Origin: Streptomyces xylophagus
GTDB lineage: Bacteria; Actinomycetota; Actinomycetes; Streptomycetales; Streptomycetaceae
Direction: 5' to 3'
NCBI RefSeq assembly: GCF_000716435.1
Contig: NZ_JNWO01000035.1
Coordinates: forward strand, 15,224 to 79,223
Length of the DNA: 64,000 nt
A model generated the notes under the pieces. That model ran no database searches, was not told the DNA's origin, and saw nothing but the letters and a program-made list of their open reading frames with translations. The position numbers and the translations under genes were made by a program. This document shows, piece by piece, positions 1 to 8,649 of the stretch (position 1 is the first letter of the stretch; each line of letters begins with the position of its first letter).

Positions 1-1391
1 AGGTCGTAGCCGATGGCCTTCAGATAGCCGACGATGTACGAGCTGTCCCCGCACAGCCACTTGAAGAACTTCAGGTTGGTCATCCGCGCCACCGCGCGCT
101 GCACCGAGTAGTGGAAGCCGTACAGCGGATACACCCGGTCGGGGCGCACCAGCGGACGCAGCAGCCTGGGCAGCAGCGACACCGCGGCGAAGCCGAGGAC
201 GACGAACCCCACGAACGCCACGAGCGACAGGCCCAGCGCCTCGCCGTAGAAACCGGCCGAGTTGAGGTCCTTCGTGTTCGGGTCGAGCAGGTGGTCCAGG
301 GCCGGCACCACGGTCAGAAGCATGTAGGTACCGCCGACCGCGAGCGGGACGTAGACCAGCACCATCTGCAGGATCGCGGCCAGGCCGTAGCCGAAGCGAC
401 GCAGTGTGGAGCAGTCCGCCGCCGGGACGCGGACGTAGTCGACGTCCGTGCGCTGGGCCGGGGAGCCGTGCACGCGCTCGCCGGCCGGGACCTGCGCGCC
501 GTCGTACAGCGCGCTGGAGTGGCCGAGTTGGGACCCGTCGCCCATGGTCGTGCCGATGTCGAGGACCGTCTTCTCGCCCACGTAGACCTCGCTGCCGAGC
601 GTGACGCTGCCGGTGCGGATGCGGCCGGCGTGTGCCTGGTAGCAGAGGAAGAAGGTGTCCTTGCGGATGACCGTTCCGGCACCGATGGTCAGCAGGTCGG
701 TGCAGACCGGTACGGAGTGGGACAGGATCGTGACGCCCTTGCCGATCCGGGCGCCGAGGGCGCGCAGGTAGAGGACGTAGACCGGGTTGCCGGCGAACAG
801 GATCATCGGGTTGGCGTGCAGCAGCGCCTTGACCGTCCAGAACCGGACGTAGGCGAGGCCCCAGACAGGGAATTCGGTCTCCTTCCAGCGGCCGACGAGC
901 ACCCACTTGGCCACCACGGGCACCGTGCACACGCCGATGAACACGGCGCCGCCGAATATCGCGGACCGCAGATATACCTGGACCACTCCGTCACCGCTGG
1001 AAATCCATTCGTAGCCGCGTCCGGTGACCAGTCCGGCGAGCGCGCAGTACACCGCGAATACGAGGAATTGAAGTGTTCCGCACAACAGATAGCGCGCCGT
1101 GCTGCCGGCCGGCGGTGCCTCCGTCGCCGCCACCGGTGCGGAAGTTTCGGGTGTTTCGGCGAGCGCTGCCGCCAGACTGCGGATCGTCGGATGGCCGTAG
1201 ACGTCCCGCATCGACACCGACGGCAGATCGTCCCGCTTCCTGACCCGTGCGCAGAAGTGCGCCATCACCAGCGAGTTGGCGCCCAGATCATCGAAGAAGT
1301 GACTGTCGAGCGGTATGACTTCCTTGCTGACGACACCGGCCAGGACCTCTGCGAGGACGGTCTCGGTGACGGTGCCGGGGTTTCCCACCAC
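1..1391 (-). CDS. PosA/Pls-like NRPS-related protein: carrier domain plus hexapeptide acetyltransferase membrane protein (3' end cut off by the window edge)
   Basis: The frame is open from a GTG pair (1391 and 1388) to the left edge, so the C-terminus is missing. An AGGAG at 1396-1400 lies 7 nt from the second GTG, which may be the true start. The first ~75 residues form an acyl-carrier domain with the phosphopantetheine-serine context DLGANSLVM and the typical tail VYGHPTIRSLA. Several membrane segments follow, then left-handed hexapeptide-repeat sequence (IGKGVTILSHSVPV, IGAGTVIRKD, LGSEVYVGEKTVLDIGTTMGD), then more membrane segments. This is the architecture of Pls/PosA proteins, which are involved in epsilon-poly-lysine-type polymer or acylated product formation. 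No adenylation domain precedes the carrier in this copy; it starts directly with the carrier, so a separate enzyme would have to load it. Product unknown. Confidence 0.8.
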   Translation of the reverse strand, partial: MVGNPGTVTETVLAEVLAGVVSKEVIPLDSHFFDDLGANSLVMAHFCARVRKRDDLPSVSMRDVYGHPTIRSLAAALAETPETSAPVAATEAPPAGSTARYLLCGTLQFLVFAVYCALAGLVTGRGYEWISSGDGVVQVYLRSAIFGGAVFIGVCTVPVVAKWVLVGRWKETEFPVWGLAYVRFWTVKALLHANPMILFAGNPVYVLYLRALGARIGKGVTILSHSVPVCTDLLTIGAGTVIRKDTFFLCYQAHAGRIRTGSVTLGSEVYVGEKTVLDIGTTMGDGSQLGHSSALYDGAQVPAGERVHGSPAQRTDVDYVRVPAADCSTLRRFGYGLAAILQMVLVYVPLAVGGTYMLLTVVPALDHLLDPNTKDLNSAGFYGEALGLSLVAFVGFVVLGFAAVSLLPRLLRPLVRPDRVYPLYGFHYSVQRAVARMTNLKFFKWLCGDSSYIVGYLKAIGYD

Positions 1392-1916
1392 GTGGCTCCT
1401 TGGTGCTGATCGCTGTCTTTGAATTACCAAAGACGAATACGGCGGAGTCGCGCCCGTTGTTCACGGCAGGGGGAAATTGAAAGGCACGCGAAACGGGTGA
1501 GGTAAATGGGAATTCGTGAGAATGGAGTTCCGCATTGTGTACAGAGTTACCATGTGGACGAGGCCCCGGTCATGGGCCATTTGTTTCCCCCGAGTCGTGT
1601 GCGCTGACGTCGTCCCAACGCGCGCAACGAATGCAGTCCGGATTATTTCTGGACATTCTGGAACGGGTCAAGGCCATTTTGGTCAATGGCGCTTTTTCGT
1701 CTTCGCCGGATGAGGGTTTGGTCAACATAAATTGACGGTCGAAGTCCTCACCGGGTCACTTTCCGAAACAACCATTAAAATTTCGCATGCCAATTCGATT
1801 TCAGGGGCGAATGTTTTCGGCCAGCGCGAGCATGACAGGACTGGCCGGAGGACGTCCCGCCCGGCCGACGCCCCCGGGGGATGAGTGCATCCCGGCGCGG
1901 CGGATACCTTTAGGGC
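1392..1916. other. 525 bp intergenic spacer, AT-richer than its surroundings
   Basis: Sits between two divergently transcribed genes and should hold both promoters. Base composition is visibly lower in GC than the coding DNA around it, with many AAA/TTT runs around 1420-1810. A small inverted repeat, GCCATT-TTGGTC-AATGGC, lies near 1671-1688. Two short frames over 1516-1735 overlap each other and lack codon bias, so I do not call a gene. No clear consensus promoter can be chosen by eye. Confidence 0.5.
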
Positions 1917-3077
1917 GTGCAGTCAGCAAGTGAAACCCCCGAGCGGCCCACCGGCCGGTTCCACCGGGCGCGTGCCCTCTACCGGAACGTCTCCAAGCGC
2001 AGGACCGCCTGGCTGCTGGTCAAGGACACCGTCAACTCCTGCATGGAGTACCGCATCCTGGGCCTCGCGGCCGAGGCCGCGTTCTTCACGCTGCTGTCCG
2101 TGCCGCCGCTCCTGCTGAGCCTCATCGGCCTGCTCGGCTACGTCGACAGCTGGACCGGCGCCCACAGCATCGCCGGCCTGGAGAACAACATCCTGGAGGC
2201 GTCCCGCACCGTCCTGACCGACAAGGGCGTGCACGAGATCGCCCAGCCGATCCTGCACGACGTGATGAAGGGCGGCCGGCCCGACGTCATCTCCATAGGC
2301 TTCCTGTTCGCCCTGTGGTCGGGCTCCCGCGCGGTCAACGTCTTCATCGACACCATCACCGTCATGTACGGCCTCGACGGCGTACGCGGCATCGTCAAGA
2401 CCCGGATCGTGTCCTTCGCCCTGTTCATCGCGGCCCTGCTGATCGGCTCGGTCGCACTGCCCCTGATGGTCGCGGGACCGGACGCCGTGGTGAACGTGGT
2501 GCCGTGGTCGGAGACGGTCGTACAGGTCCTGTACTGGCCGGTTGTCATCGTCCTGTCCGTCGTCTTCCTGACGACGCTGTACCACGTGTCCGTCCCCGTC
2601 CGCTCCCCGTGGATCGAGGACGTGCCGGGCGCCCTGGTCGCCCTCGCCATGTGGGTGCTCGGCAGCTACCTGCTGCGCATCTACCTCACCAGCACGGTCG
2701 AGGGCCCCACCATCTACGGCTCCCTCGCCGCGCCCGTCGCCGTCCTGCTCTGGATCGGCGTCTCCGCGTTCGCCGTACTCGTAGGCGCCGCCGTCAACGC
2801 GGCCATCGACCGCGTCTGGCCGGCCGCCGCCACCGCCGCAGCCCGCGCCGCCAACGAACGCCGACAGGAGGAACAGGCCGCCGAGTACGTCGCGAGGATG
2901 GCCGCGGTCCGCTCCCGCGACGACGAGGACGACGACCCCGACGACCCCGACATGCCCTCCGAATTCCCGGAACGCTGGTCCCGCTTCCTACCTCCGGAGG
3001 ACGTGGGTTCCCGCCTGCGCACCCACGCGAAGAGCACCCACAAGGGAACCGGCAACTCCCAATCACCGGACAAGTGA
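1917..3077 (+). CDS. YihY/BrkB-family integral membrane protein
   Basis: 386 residues from a GTG start. The protein has a basic N-terminus, then about six hydrophobic segments spread over residues 45-300 (for example LLSVPPLLLSLIGLLGY, IVSFALFIAALLIGS, VLLWIGVSAFAVLVGA), and a long charged cytoplasmic C-terminal tail rich in Glu/Asp. The conserved core WSGSRAVNVFIDTI and GSLAAPVAVLLWI matches the YihY/virulence factor BrkB family (once mis-assigned as RNase BN). Family members are inner-membrane proteins of unclear transport function. Stands alone, followed by a hairpin at 3081. Confidence 0.9.
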   Translation: MQSASETPERPTGRFHRARALYRNVSKRRTAWLLVKDTVNSCMEYRILGLAAEAAFFTLLSVPPLLLSLIGLLGYVDSWTGAHSIAGLENNILEASRTVLTDKGVHEIAQPILHDVMKGGRPDVISIGFLFALWSGSRAVNVFIDTITVMYGLDGVRGIVKTRIVSFALFIAALLIGSVALPLMVAGPDAVVNVVPWSETVVQVLYWPVVIVLSVVFLTTLYHVSVPVRSPWIEDVPGALVALAMWVLGSYLLRIYLTSTVEGPTIYGSLAAPVAVLLWIGVSAFAVLVGAAVNAAIDRVWPAAATAAARAANERRQEEQAAEYVARMAAVRSRDDEDDDPDDPDMPSEFPERWSRFLPPEDVGSRLRTHAKSTHKGTGNSQSPDK

Positions 3078-3080
3078 AGC

Positions 3081-3097
3081 GCGCCCCGCAGGGGCGC
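3081..3097. terminator. Hairpin GCGCCCC-GCA-GGGGCGC, part of a common Streptomyces interspersed element
   Basis: A perfect 7 bp stem with a 3 nt loop immediately after the yihY-like stop codon, followed by the tail CGGGGAACTGCGCGACCAGCC. That stem-plus-tail combination recurs at gene ends throughout Streptomyces genomes. It probably acts as a terminator or mRNA 3'-end stabiliser between the convergent genes on either side. Confidence 0.7.
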
Positions 3098-3132
3098 GGG
3101 GAACTGCGCGACCAGCCACAACGGCGCGGCAG

Positions 3133-3975
3133 TTAACCACCGGCCTTCCAGACCCCCACAGACGCCGCCTCCCGCACGAACTCCCCAAAGTCACGCGGCT
3201 CCCGCCCCAACACCTCCTGAACCCCGTCCGAGAGATACGAGTTACGCCCGTCCAGCAACGACTCGAACAACTCCACCAGGAACTCGACCTCCTCGGCCGG
3301 CACCCCGAACCCCGAGAGGATCCCCCCGTACTGACGGGCAGACACCGCCCGGTACGTCAACTCCCGCCCCGTCACCGCCGCGATCTCCGCGACCGCCTCC
3401 CCGAACGTCAGCAACCGCGCCCCGGACACCGTGATCGCCTGCCCGACATACCGGTCCCCACCCGCCAACGCAGCGACGACCACATCCGCGATGTCCCGCA
3501 CATCGACGAACGGCTCCCGAACCGAACCCCCGGGGAACACCAGTTCCCCACTCTCCCGAAACCCCTCCACCAGCGGCCCCTCGCTGAAGTTCTGCGCGAA
3601 CCACGCGGCACGTACGACCGTCCAGTCCGCCCCCGACCCCCGCAGCGCCTCCTCGGTCGGCCGCGCCCGCTCCTCACCCCGCGACGACAGCAGCACGAGC
3701 CGCCGTACGCCCAGCCCGACCGCCTCCTGCGCGAGCAGCCCCACCGCGCGGCCCGCGTCCGGCGCCCCGACGTCCGAGGGATAGACGAGATACGCGGCAT
3801 CGGCGCCCCGCAAGGTGTCCGCCCACGTCGACCGGTCCGCCCAGTCGAAGCCCTGCGCCCGCGAGGCCGCCCGCACGGTCAGCCCCGCCGCCCGCGCCGC
3901 CTCCGCCACCCGACGCCCCGTACGACCCGAAGCGCCCGTCACCACAACCGTCATGTTCGGTGCATTCTGTGTCAT
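3133..3975 (-). CDS. NmrA-like NAD(P)H-binding reductase
   Basis: 280 residues, atypical short-chain dehydrogenase. The N-terminal Rossmann motif is VVTGASGRTGRRVAEAA (GxxGxxG type), followed by LVLLSSRGEE and the NmrA-like segment DWTVVRAAWFAQNFSEG. There is no YxxxK catalytic pair in the usual place, as is normal for the NmrA/QOR2-like branch, whose members act as redox sensors or NAD(P)H-quinone reductases. Divergent from an AraC-family gene 81 bp away, which probably regulates it. Convergent with the yihY-like gene. Confidence 0.88.
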   Translation of the reverse strand: MTQNAPNMTVVVTGASGRTGRRVAEAARAAGLTVRAASRAQGFDWADRSTWADTLRGADAAYLVYPSDVGAPDAGRAVGLLAQEAVGLGVRRLVLLSSRGEERARPTEEALRGSGADWTVVRAAWFAQNFSEGPLVEGFRESGELVFPGGSVREPFVDVRDIADVVVAALAGGDRYVGQAITVSGARLLTFGEAVAEIAAVTGRELTYRAVSARQYGGILSGFGVPAEEVEFLVELFESLLDGRNSYLSDGVQEVLGREPRDFGEFVREAASVGVWKAGG

Positions 3976-4056
3976 GCCGTTCAGTCAACCGCCGTGTGCG
4001 CGCACCGGCCATCGCTGAACGGCTCATTCCCATAAGCACGCGTCTACGCTGGCCGC

Positions 4057-4992
4057 ATGGACGCCCTTGCAGGCCTTCTTGAGGGTCCACGCGCGCGTGG
4101 CGCCTTCATGATCCGCGCGTGCTTCGACCCGCCGTGGGCGGTACGCGTCGAGGACCGCGCCCCGCTGACGGTCATGCTCATGGTCCGCGGCGACGCCTGG
4201 ATCACCCCGGAGACGGGGGAGCGGATACGACTGCGGGCCGGCGACCTCGCCATCGCGCGCGGCCCCGACCCGTACACCTGCGGAGACGCCCCGGACACGA
4301 CCCCGCAGGCCCTGATCCTGCCCGGCGGCGAGTGCCGCTACCCCGACGGCGGCTCCCTCAAGGGCACCATGGACCTCGGCGTCCGCACCTGGGGCGACCG
4401 CCTCGACGGCTCCACGGTGATGCTCATCGGCACCTACCTCATGCGCGGCGAGATCAACGGCCGCCTCCTGGACGCCCTCCCACCGCTGCTCTCCCTCCCC
4501 TCCGAGGTGTGGGAGTGCCCGCTGACCCCGCTCCTCATGGAGGAGATCGTCCGCGACGAACCCGCCCAGGAGGTCGTCCTGGACCGCCTCCTCGACCTCC
4601 TGGTCATCGCCGCGCTCAGGGCCTGGTTCTCCCGCCCGGAGGCGGAGGCCCCGGCCTGGTACCGCGCACTGGCGGACCCCGTCGTGGGCAGGGTCCTGCG
4701 CCTCCTCCAGGACGACCCCGCCCACCCCTGGACGGTCGCCTCCCTCGCCGCCAAGGCGGGCGTCTCCCGCGCGGCCCTGGCCCGCCGCTTCACCGAACTC
4801 GTCGGCGAACCCCCGATGTCGTACCTCACGGCCTGGCGCCTCGCCCTCGCCGCGGACCGCCTCCGCGACACGGAGGACACCATCGGCGCGATAGCGAGGC
4901 AGGTCGGCTACGGCAGCGCGTTCGCCCTCTCCAGCGCCTTCAAACGGGTCTACGGACGAAGCCCGCAAGAGCACCGGACGCGGTCGGCGTAG
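4057..4992 (+). CDS. AraC-family regulator with N-terminal cupin sensor
   Basis: 311 residues. Residues ~5-190 are a cupin_6-type sensor (RAPLTVMLMVRGDAWITPETGE, LRAGDLAIARGPDPYTCGD). Residues ~205-305 are two HTH motifs of the AraC/XylS type (WTVASLAAKAGVSRAALARRF and IGAIARQVGYGSAFALSSAFK). It is divergent from the NmrA-like reductase, so the most economical role is control of that gene in response to a small ligand or redox signal. The ligand cannot be read from sequence. Confidence 0.92.
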   Translation: MDALAGLLEGPRARGAFMIRACFDPPWAVRVEDRAPLTVMLMVRGDAWITPETGERIRLRAGDLAIARGPDPYTCGDAPDTTPQALILPGGECRYPDGGSLKGTMDLGVRTWGDRLDGSTVMLIGTYLMRGEINGRLLDALPPLLSLPSEVWECPLTPLLMEEIVRDEPAQEVVLDRLLDLLVIAALRAWFSRPEAEAPAWYRALADPVVGRVLRLLQDDPAHPWTVASLAAKAGVSRAALARRFTELVGEPPMSYLTAWRLALAADRLRDTEDTIGAIARQVGYGSAFALSSAFKRVYGRSPQEHRTRSA

Positions 4993-5016
4993 CAGGGTCG
5001 GCGTAGCCTTTTCGCC

Positions 5017-5715
5017 GTGTACGTGGAGAGGGCGTCGCGGCTGCCGGGCGCGGTGGTCTGGAGCCGGACCGTCGAGGACCCCGCGGCCGGCCCGGTCCAG
5101 CCGGTCCTCCCCGACGGCTGCATGGACCTCCTCTGGAACGAGGGCCGCCTGCTGGTCGCGGGCCCCGACACACGTGCGTACGTCCCCGAGGGCGCACCCT
5201 CGCGCTGGGCCGGCATCCGCTTCTTCCCCGGCACCGCGCCCACCTTCCTGGGCGTCCCCGCGCACGAACTCCGGGACCGCCGCGTCGACCTCGCCGACCT
5301 GTGGCCCGCCGCCGGGGTACGCCACCTGACCGCCCGCATCGACGCGGCCCCCGACCCCGTGACCGCGCTGGAGGAAACGGCACTGGAACGCGCGGCGGAC
5401 GCGCCCCCACCCGATCCGCTGCTACGACACCTCGTGGCGGCCCTCGACACCGGTCGCCCCGTCGCCGCCACCGCCGACGAACTCGGCCTCGGAGCCCGCC
5501 AGTTGCACCGCCGCTCGCTGGCCGCGTTCGGCTACGGCCCCAAGACACTGGCCCGGGTGCTGCGCCTCCAGCGGGCCCTCGTACTGGCCCGCGACGGAGT
5601 GCCGTTCGCGGAGACGGCGGCCCGGTCCGGTTACGCGGACCAGGCCCATCTCGCCCGGGACGTCAAGGAGTTGGCGGGGATGCCGCTGGGGGAGCTGCTC
5701 GGCCGCGCCGGCTAG
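5017..5715 (+). CDS. AraC-like HTH regulator with DUF6597-type N-terminal domain
   Basis: 232 residues from GTG, 24 bp after the preceding regulator, so the two may be co-transcribed. The N-terminal part has the [18 protein letters not shown] and [20 protein letters not shown] segments of the DUF6597 regulators. The C-terminal part has AraC-type helices ([42 protein letters not shown]). Its TAG stop shares the palindrome CTAG at 5712-5715 with the stop of the convergent VOC gene. Two AraC-type regulators in tandem is unusual. Confidence 0.88.
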   Translation: MYVERASRLPGAVVWSRTVEDPAAGPVQPVLPDGCMDLLWNEGRLLVAGPDTRAYVPEGAPSRWAGIRFFPGTAPTFLGVPAHELRDRRVDLADLWPAAGVRHLTARIDAAPDPVTALEETALERAADAPPPDPLLRHLVAALDTGRPVAATADELGLGARQLHRRSLAAFGYGPKTLARVLRLQRALVLARDGVPFAETAARSGYADQAHLARDVKELAGMPLGELLGRAG

Positions 5716-6113
5716 GCAGACGGGAGCGGGGCGAACAGGTCCACGCCGTTGCCGTCGGGATCGTGCACGACGGCGTACCGCTGGCCCCAGAATGCGTCCC
5801 AGGGCTTGAGCTCGCCGTGGTGCCCGGCGCCGACCAACTCCTCGTAGACCCGGTCGACTTCGGCGGGGTCCTCGCAGAGCAGGGCGAGCGCGGCGCGAGC
5901 ACTGCCTCCGGTGGGTGGCTGCCAACCCGCGTGGAACGAGCGGATGGTGTCCTCCGTGTCCAGCAACAGGCGCAGCCCGCCGGGCAGTTGGGCCTCGGTG
6001 TGCGGCTGTGTCTCGGCATCCTCGGGGAAGGCGAAGCCGAGCCGACGGTAGAAGGCGACAGAGGCGGCCATGTCGGAGACGACCAGGCCGATCGCGTCGA
6101 ATCGTGGAGTCAT
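5712..6113 (-). CDS. VOC-family (glyoxalase/dioxygenase fold) protein
   Basis: 133 residues starting at ATG 6113 ([15 protein letters not shown]); the frame stays open upstream but that part lacks homology. It carries one full VOC fold (two beta-alpha-beta-beta-beta units): [14 protein letters not shown] at the start and [18 protein letters not shown] at the end. The terminal metal-ligand Glu of glyoxalase I is replaced by Asp (VDLF), so enzymatic class is open; it may be a binding or antibiotic-sequestering protein. Confidence 0.88.
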   Translation of the reverse strand: MTPRFDAIGLVVSDMAASVAFYRRLGFAFPEDAETQPHTEAQLPGGLRLLLDTEDTIRSFHAGWQPPTGGSARAALALLCEDPAEVDRVYEELVGAGHHGELKPWDAFWGQRYAVVHDPDGNGVDLFAPLPSA

Positions 6114-6181
6114 GGGGCCACGGTAGGCAGACGTAGGGGCGCTGGTCTTGAAGGAATCGGACACCGAGCCTGATGGATTGC

Positions 6182-6814
6182 TCAGTCGAAGGCCACCGGC
6201 CCGCGTGGCGTGTCCAACGTGAAAGAGAGGCGCACCGGGCCCTCGGTCAAGGGCAGCTCCGCGCCCACGGCGGACAGCAGCGGGCGGATCTCGTCGGGGT
6301 CCGGGGCGGTCGCGGTCAGCTCCAGCAGGGGTGCGACGGGCAGGCCCGAGGCGGTCGGGTGGGGCGAGGAACTCCAGTCGATGAGGAACGGCACCAGACC
6401 GGAGGGGTGCGCCGTGTCCCCGTCGGTGAGCCGCCACTCCAGCAGCGTGCCGTCGGGCCGGCGCCGACTCATCGCCCGCACGGGCCCGGGGTCGTACCTC
6501 TGAGCACGGGCCGCCGCGACCGCCGCGTCCAGATCGGGCGGGCTGACCGCCCAGGTCACCGTCCGGGCGACGGCCAGCCCGTCGACACCGAAGGGGCGGG
6601 GACCTGACGGCTCGGGCTGCTCCGGGTCCGGGCCGAGGATCTCCAGGTAACGCGAACCACCCAGCGACACAAGGCAGTTGCGGGTGCCGAGCCCGACATG
6701 GGCTCCGCCCGCGACCGGTGCGATGCCCGTGCGCGCGGTGAAGTCGGCAACCGTCGCCGCGAGATCGGGGGTCGCGAGGACGAGGTGGTCGAGGAGTGCG
6801 GGAATGGCATTCAT
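6182..6814 (-). CDS. VOC-family protein, glyoxalase-like domain
   Basis: 210 residues from ATG 6814, preceded directly by AGGTGGGG; a GTG six bases upstream is possible but lacks a ribosome site. The start IPALLDHLVLATPDLAATVADF and the internal segments GTRNCLVSLGGSRYLEILGPD and GTLLEWRLTDG match the glyoxalase-like (PF13468) single-polypeptide family. Function unknown. It lies in the same direction as the smaller VOC gene, 68 bp upstream of it, and may share its promoter. Confidence 0.85.
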   Translation of the reverse strand: MNAIPALLDHLVLATPDLAATVADFTARTGIAPVAGGAHVGLGTRNCLVSLGGSRYLEILGPDPEQPEPSGPRPFGVDGLAVARTVTWAVSPPDLDAAVAAARAQRYDPGPVRAMSRRRPDGTLLEWRLTDGDTAHPSGLVPFLIDWSSSPHPTASGLPVAPLLELTATAPDPDEIRPLLSAVGAELPLTEGPVRLSFTLDTPRGPVAFD

Positions 6815-6889
6815 CCCCACCTAGGCTACGCGGCGGGACCGCACCGCATGAGCGGCTGAGGGTATGGGGGGTGAAATAGGCTTCTCCGC

Positions 6890-7543
6890 ATGGCTGTTGC
6901 TCCCCGCCTCCTCGTCTGCACCCGCACCACGGCCTACCGCCACGACTCCATACCGGCGGCGGTGACCGCCCTACGCACCCTCGGCCCCTTCGAGGTGACC
7001 GCCACGGAGGACCCGGCCGCCTTCGAGCACCCCCTCGACGGCTACGCGGCCGTCGTCTTCCTCTCCACCAGCGGCGAGATACTGACGCCGACGGGCCGCG
7101 AACACCTCACCTCCTACGTCGAGTCCGGCGGAGGCTTCGTCGGCGTCCACGCGGCGGCCTGCACGGAGTACGACTGGCCGTACTACGGCGAGCTCCTCGG
7201 AGCCCGCTTCGATCAGCACCCCGCCCACCAGCCGGGCAAGGCGGTGATCGAGGACCGCACCCACCCGTCCACCCGACACCTGCCCGCCGTATGGCAGTTC
7301 ACGGACGAGTGGTACGACTTCCGCACCAGTCCGAGGAGTTCGACGCACGTCCTCGTCTCCGCCGACGAATCCTCCTACGAGGGCGGCCGGATGGGCGCCG
7401 ACCACCCCCTGGCGTGGTGCCACGAGAAGGGCGCCGGCCGGGTCTTCTACACGGCCCTGGGCCACGCCTCGGAGGCCTACGAGGACCCGGACTTCCGCGC
7501 GCATCTGCTCGGTGGGATCACCTGGGCGGCGGGGCTGGGGTAG
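6890..7543 (+). CDS. ThuA-domain protein
   Basis: 217 residues forming a complete ThuA-like (class I glutamine amidotransferase-like fold) domain: LLVCTRTTAYRHDSIPAAV, FLSTSGEILTPTGRE, GGFVGVHAAACTEYDWPYYG, PLAWCHEKGAGRVFYTALGH. The usual catalytic Cys-His pair of glutamine amidotransferases is not arranged as in active enzymes. ThuA relatives take part in disaccharide (trehalose, sucrose) or uronate utilisation in other bacteria. Alone in its transcription unit here. Confidence 0.9.
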   Translation: MAVAPRLLVCTRTTAYRHDSIPAAVTALRTLGPFEVTATEDPAAFEHPLDGYAAVVFLSTSGEILTPTGREHLTSYVESGGGFVGVHAAACTEYDWPYYGELLGARFDQHPAHQPGKAVIEDRTHPSTRHLPAVWQFTDEWYDFRTSPRSSTHVLVSADESSYEGGRMGADHPLAWCHEKGAGRVFYTALGHASEAYEDPDFRAHLLGGITWAAGLG

Positions 7544-7732
7544 CGGGCCCTCCGGAGCCGGTGGGTCGCCCGCCCCGGAATCTAGGTCATATTGCGGATG
7601 CCAGCGCAAAAGCGCTCCTCATAGGGTCCATGGCATGCGGCACCGATCAAGCCGCCTGTGTGGCTGAGCCCGTCGACCGACCCGGAGTTCTGACGGCTGC
7701 CTGTTCCCTTTTCCCGCTGTGTGAGGAGCCCC

Positions 7733-8584
7733 ATGAGTACCGATGTTTCCCGCCGCAAGGTGCTGGCCGCCGGAGCGGCGCTGGCCGGGTCGGCAGCGCT
7801 GGTGGCCGGCGCAGAAGGAACGGCCGGCGCGGCGACGGCCACGACCGGTACCGGTGAGGAGAAGTCGAAGGTGAAGCCCACGATCGTCCTGGTGCACGGC
7901 GGCTACGCCGACTCGTCCTGCTGGAACGCCACCATCAAGGAGCTGCAGCACAAGGGCTACACCACGATCGCCGGGTCGAACCCGCTGCGGGGCATTCCGA
8001 CCGACGCCCCGTACATCGCGAGTCTGCTGGACTCCATCAGCGGACCGGTCGTGCTGGTCGCGCACTCCATGGGTGGAACGGTCATCACGAACGCCGCCGC
8101 CGGGAAGAGCAACGTCAAGGCGCTGGTCTACATCGCCGCGTTCGTGCCCGACGTCGGCGAGACGCAGGGCGAGCTCATCACCAAGTTCCCCGGCAGCGAG
8201 GTCGGGCCGGTGAGCGTCCCGGTGCCGTACACGAAGGCCGACGGCACGACCGGCACCGATCTGTACCTGAGCAAGGACGGCCACGCGGCCTTCGCCGCCG
8301 ACATCTCCGCCGCCGACTTCGCGGTGCTGCAGGCCACGCAGCGGCCCTTCGACGCCGATTCCTTCATCTTCCCGACCACGGCCGCGGCCTGGAAGACGAT
8401 CCCGGTGTGGGGGCTGGTCGCCGGCCAGGACAAGGCGATCCCGCCGGCGGCCGAGCGCTGGATGTACAGCCGTGCGAACGCGCGCAAGGTCGTCGAAGTG
8501 CCGCGCTCCTCCCACGTCGTGATGATCAGTCACCCCAAGGCCGTCGCCGGTCTCATCAAGGACGCCGCCGAGGCGGTCAGCTGA
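7733..8584 (+). CDS. Tat-exported alpha/beta hydrolase
   Basis: 283 residues from ATG 7733, with GAGGAG 6 nt upstream; an upstream in-frame start is less likely. A twin-arginine signal (STDVSRRKVLAAGAALAGS) ends near residue 35 (GAATA). The mature domain has the oxyanion motif VLVHGGYAD, nucleophile elbow VAHSMGG and a C-terminal catalytic His in SSHVVMISHP. It belongs to the EstC/hydroxynitrile-lyase-like branch of alpha/beta hydrolases, which are esterases of uncertain substrate. Separated from the next, convergent gene by a strong hairpin. Confidence 0.9.
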   Translation: MSTDVSRRKVLAAGAALAGSAALVAGAEGTAGAATATTGTGEEKSKVKPTIVLVHGGYADSSCWNATIKELQHKGYTTIAGSNPLRGIPTDAPYIASLLDSISGPVVLVAHSMGGTVITNAAAGKSNVKALVYIAAFVPDVGETQGELITKFPGSEVGPVSVPVPYTKADGTTGTDLYLSKDGHAAFAADISAADFAVLQATQRPFDADSFIFPTTAAAWKTIPVWGLVAGQDKAIPPAAERWMYSRANARKVVEVPRSSHVVMISHPKAVAGLIKDAAEAVS

Positions 8585-8605
8585 CCTCGCGGCACCAGCA
8601 CGGAC

Positions 8606-8649
8606 AGGGGCGCTCTCCCCGTCGACCGACCGGAAGGGAGAGCGCCCCT
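8606..8649. terminator. Bidirectional terminator, 14 bp perfect stem
   Basis: AGGGGCGCTCTCCC at 8606-8619 and its exact reverse complement GGGAGAGCGCCCCT at 8636-8649, with a 16 nt loop. It lies between the ends of the convergent hydrolase and LacI genes and even includes the last bases of the LacI stop codon, so it can serve both. Confidence 0.85.

Noticed and set aside
1516..1735. Two overlapping small frames in the AT-rich spacer
   Set aside because: No codon bias, no ribosome site, no similarity to known small proteins, and they overlap in different frames.
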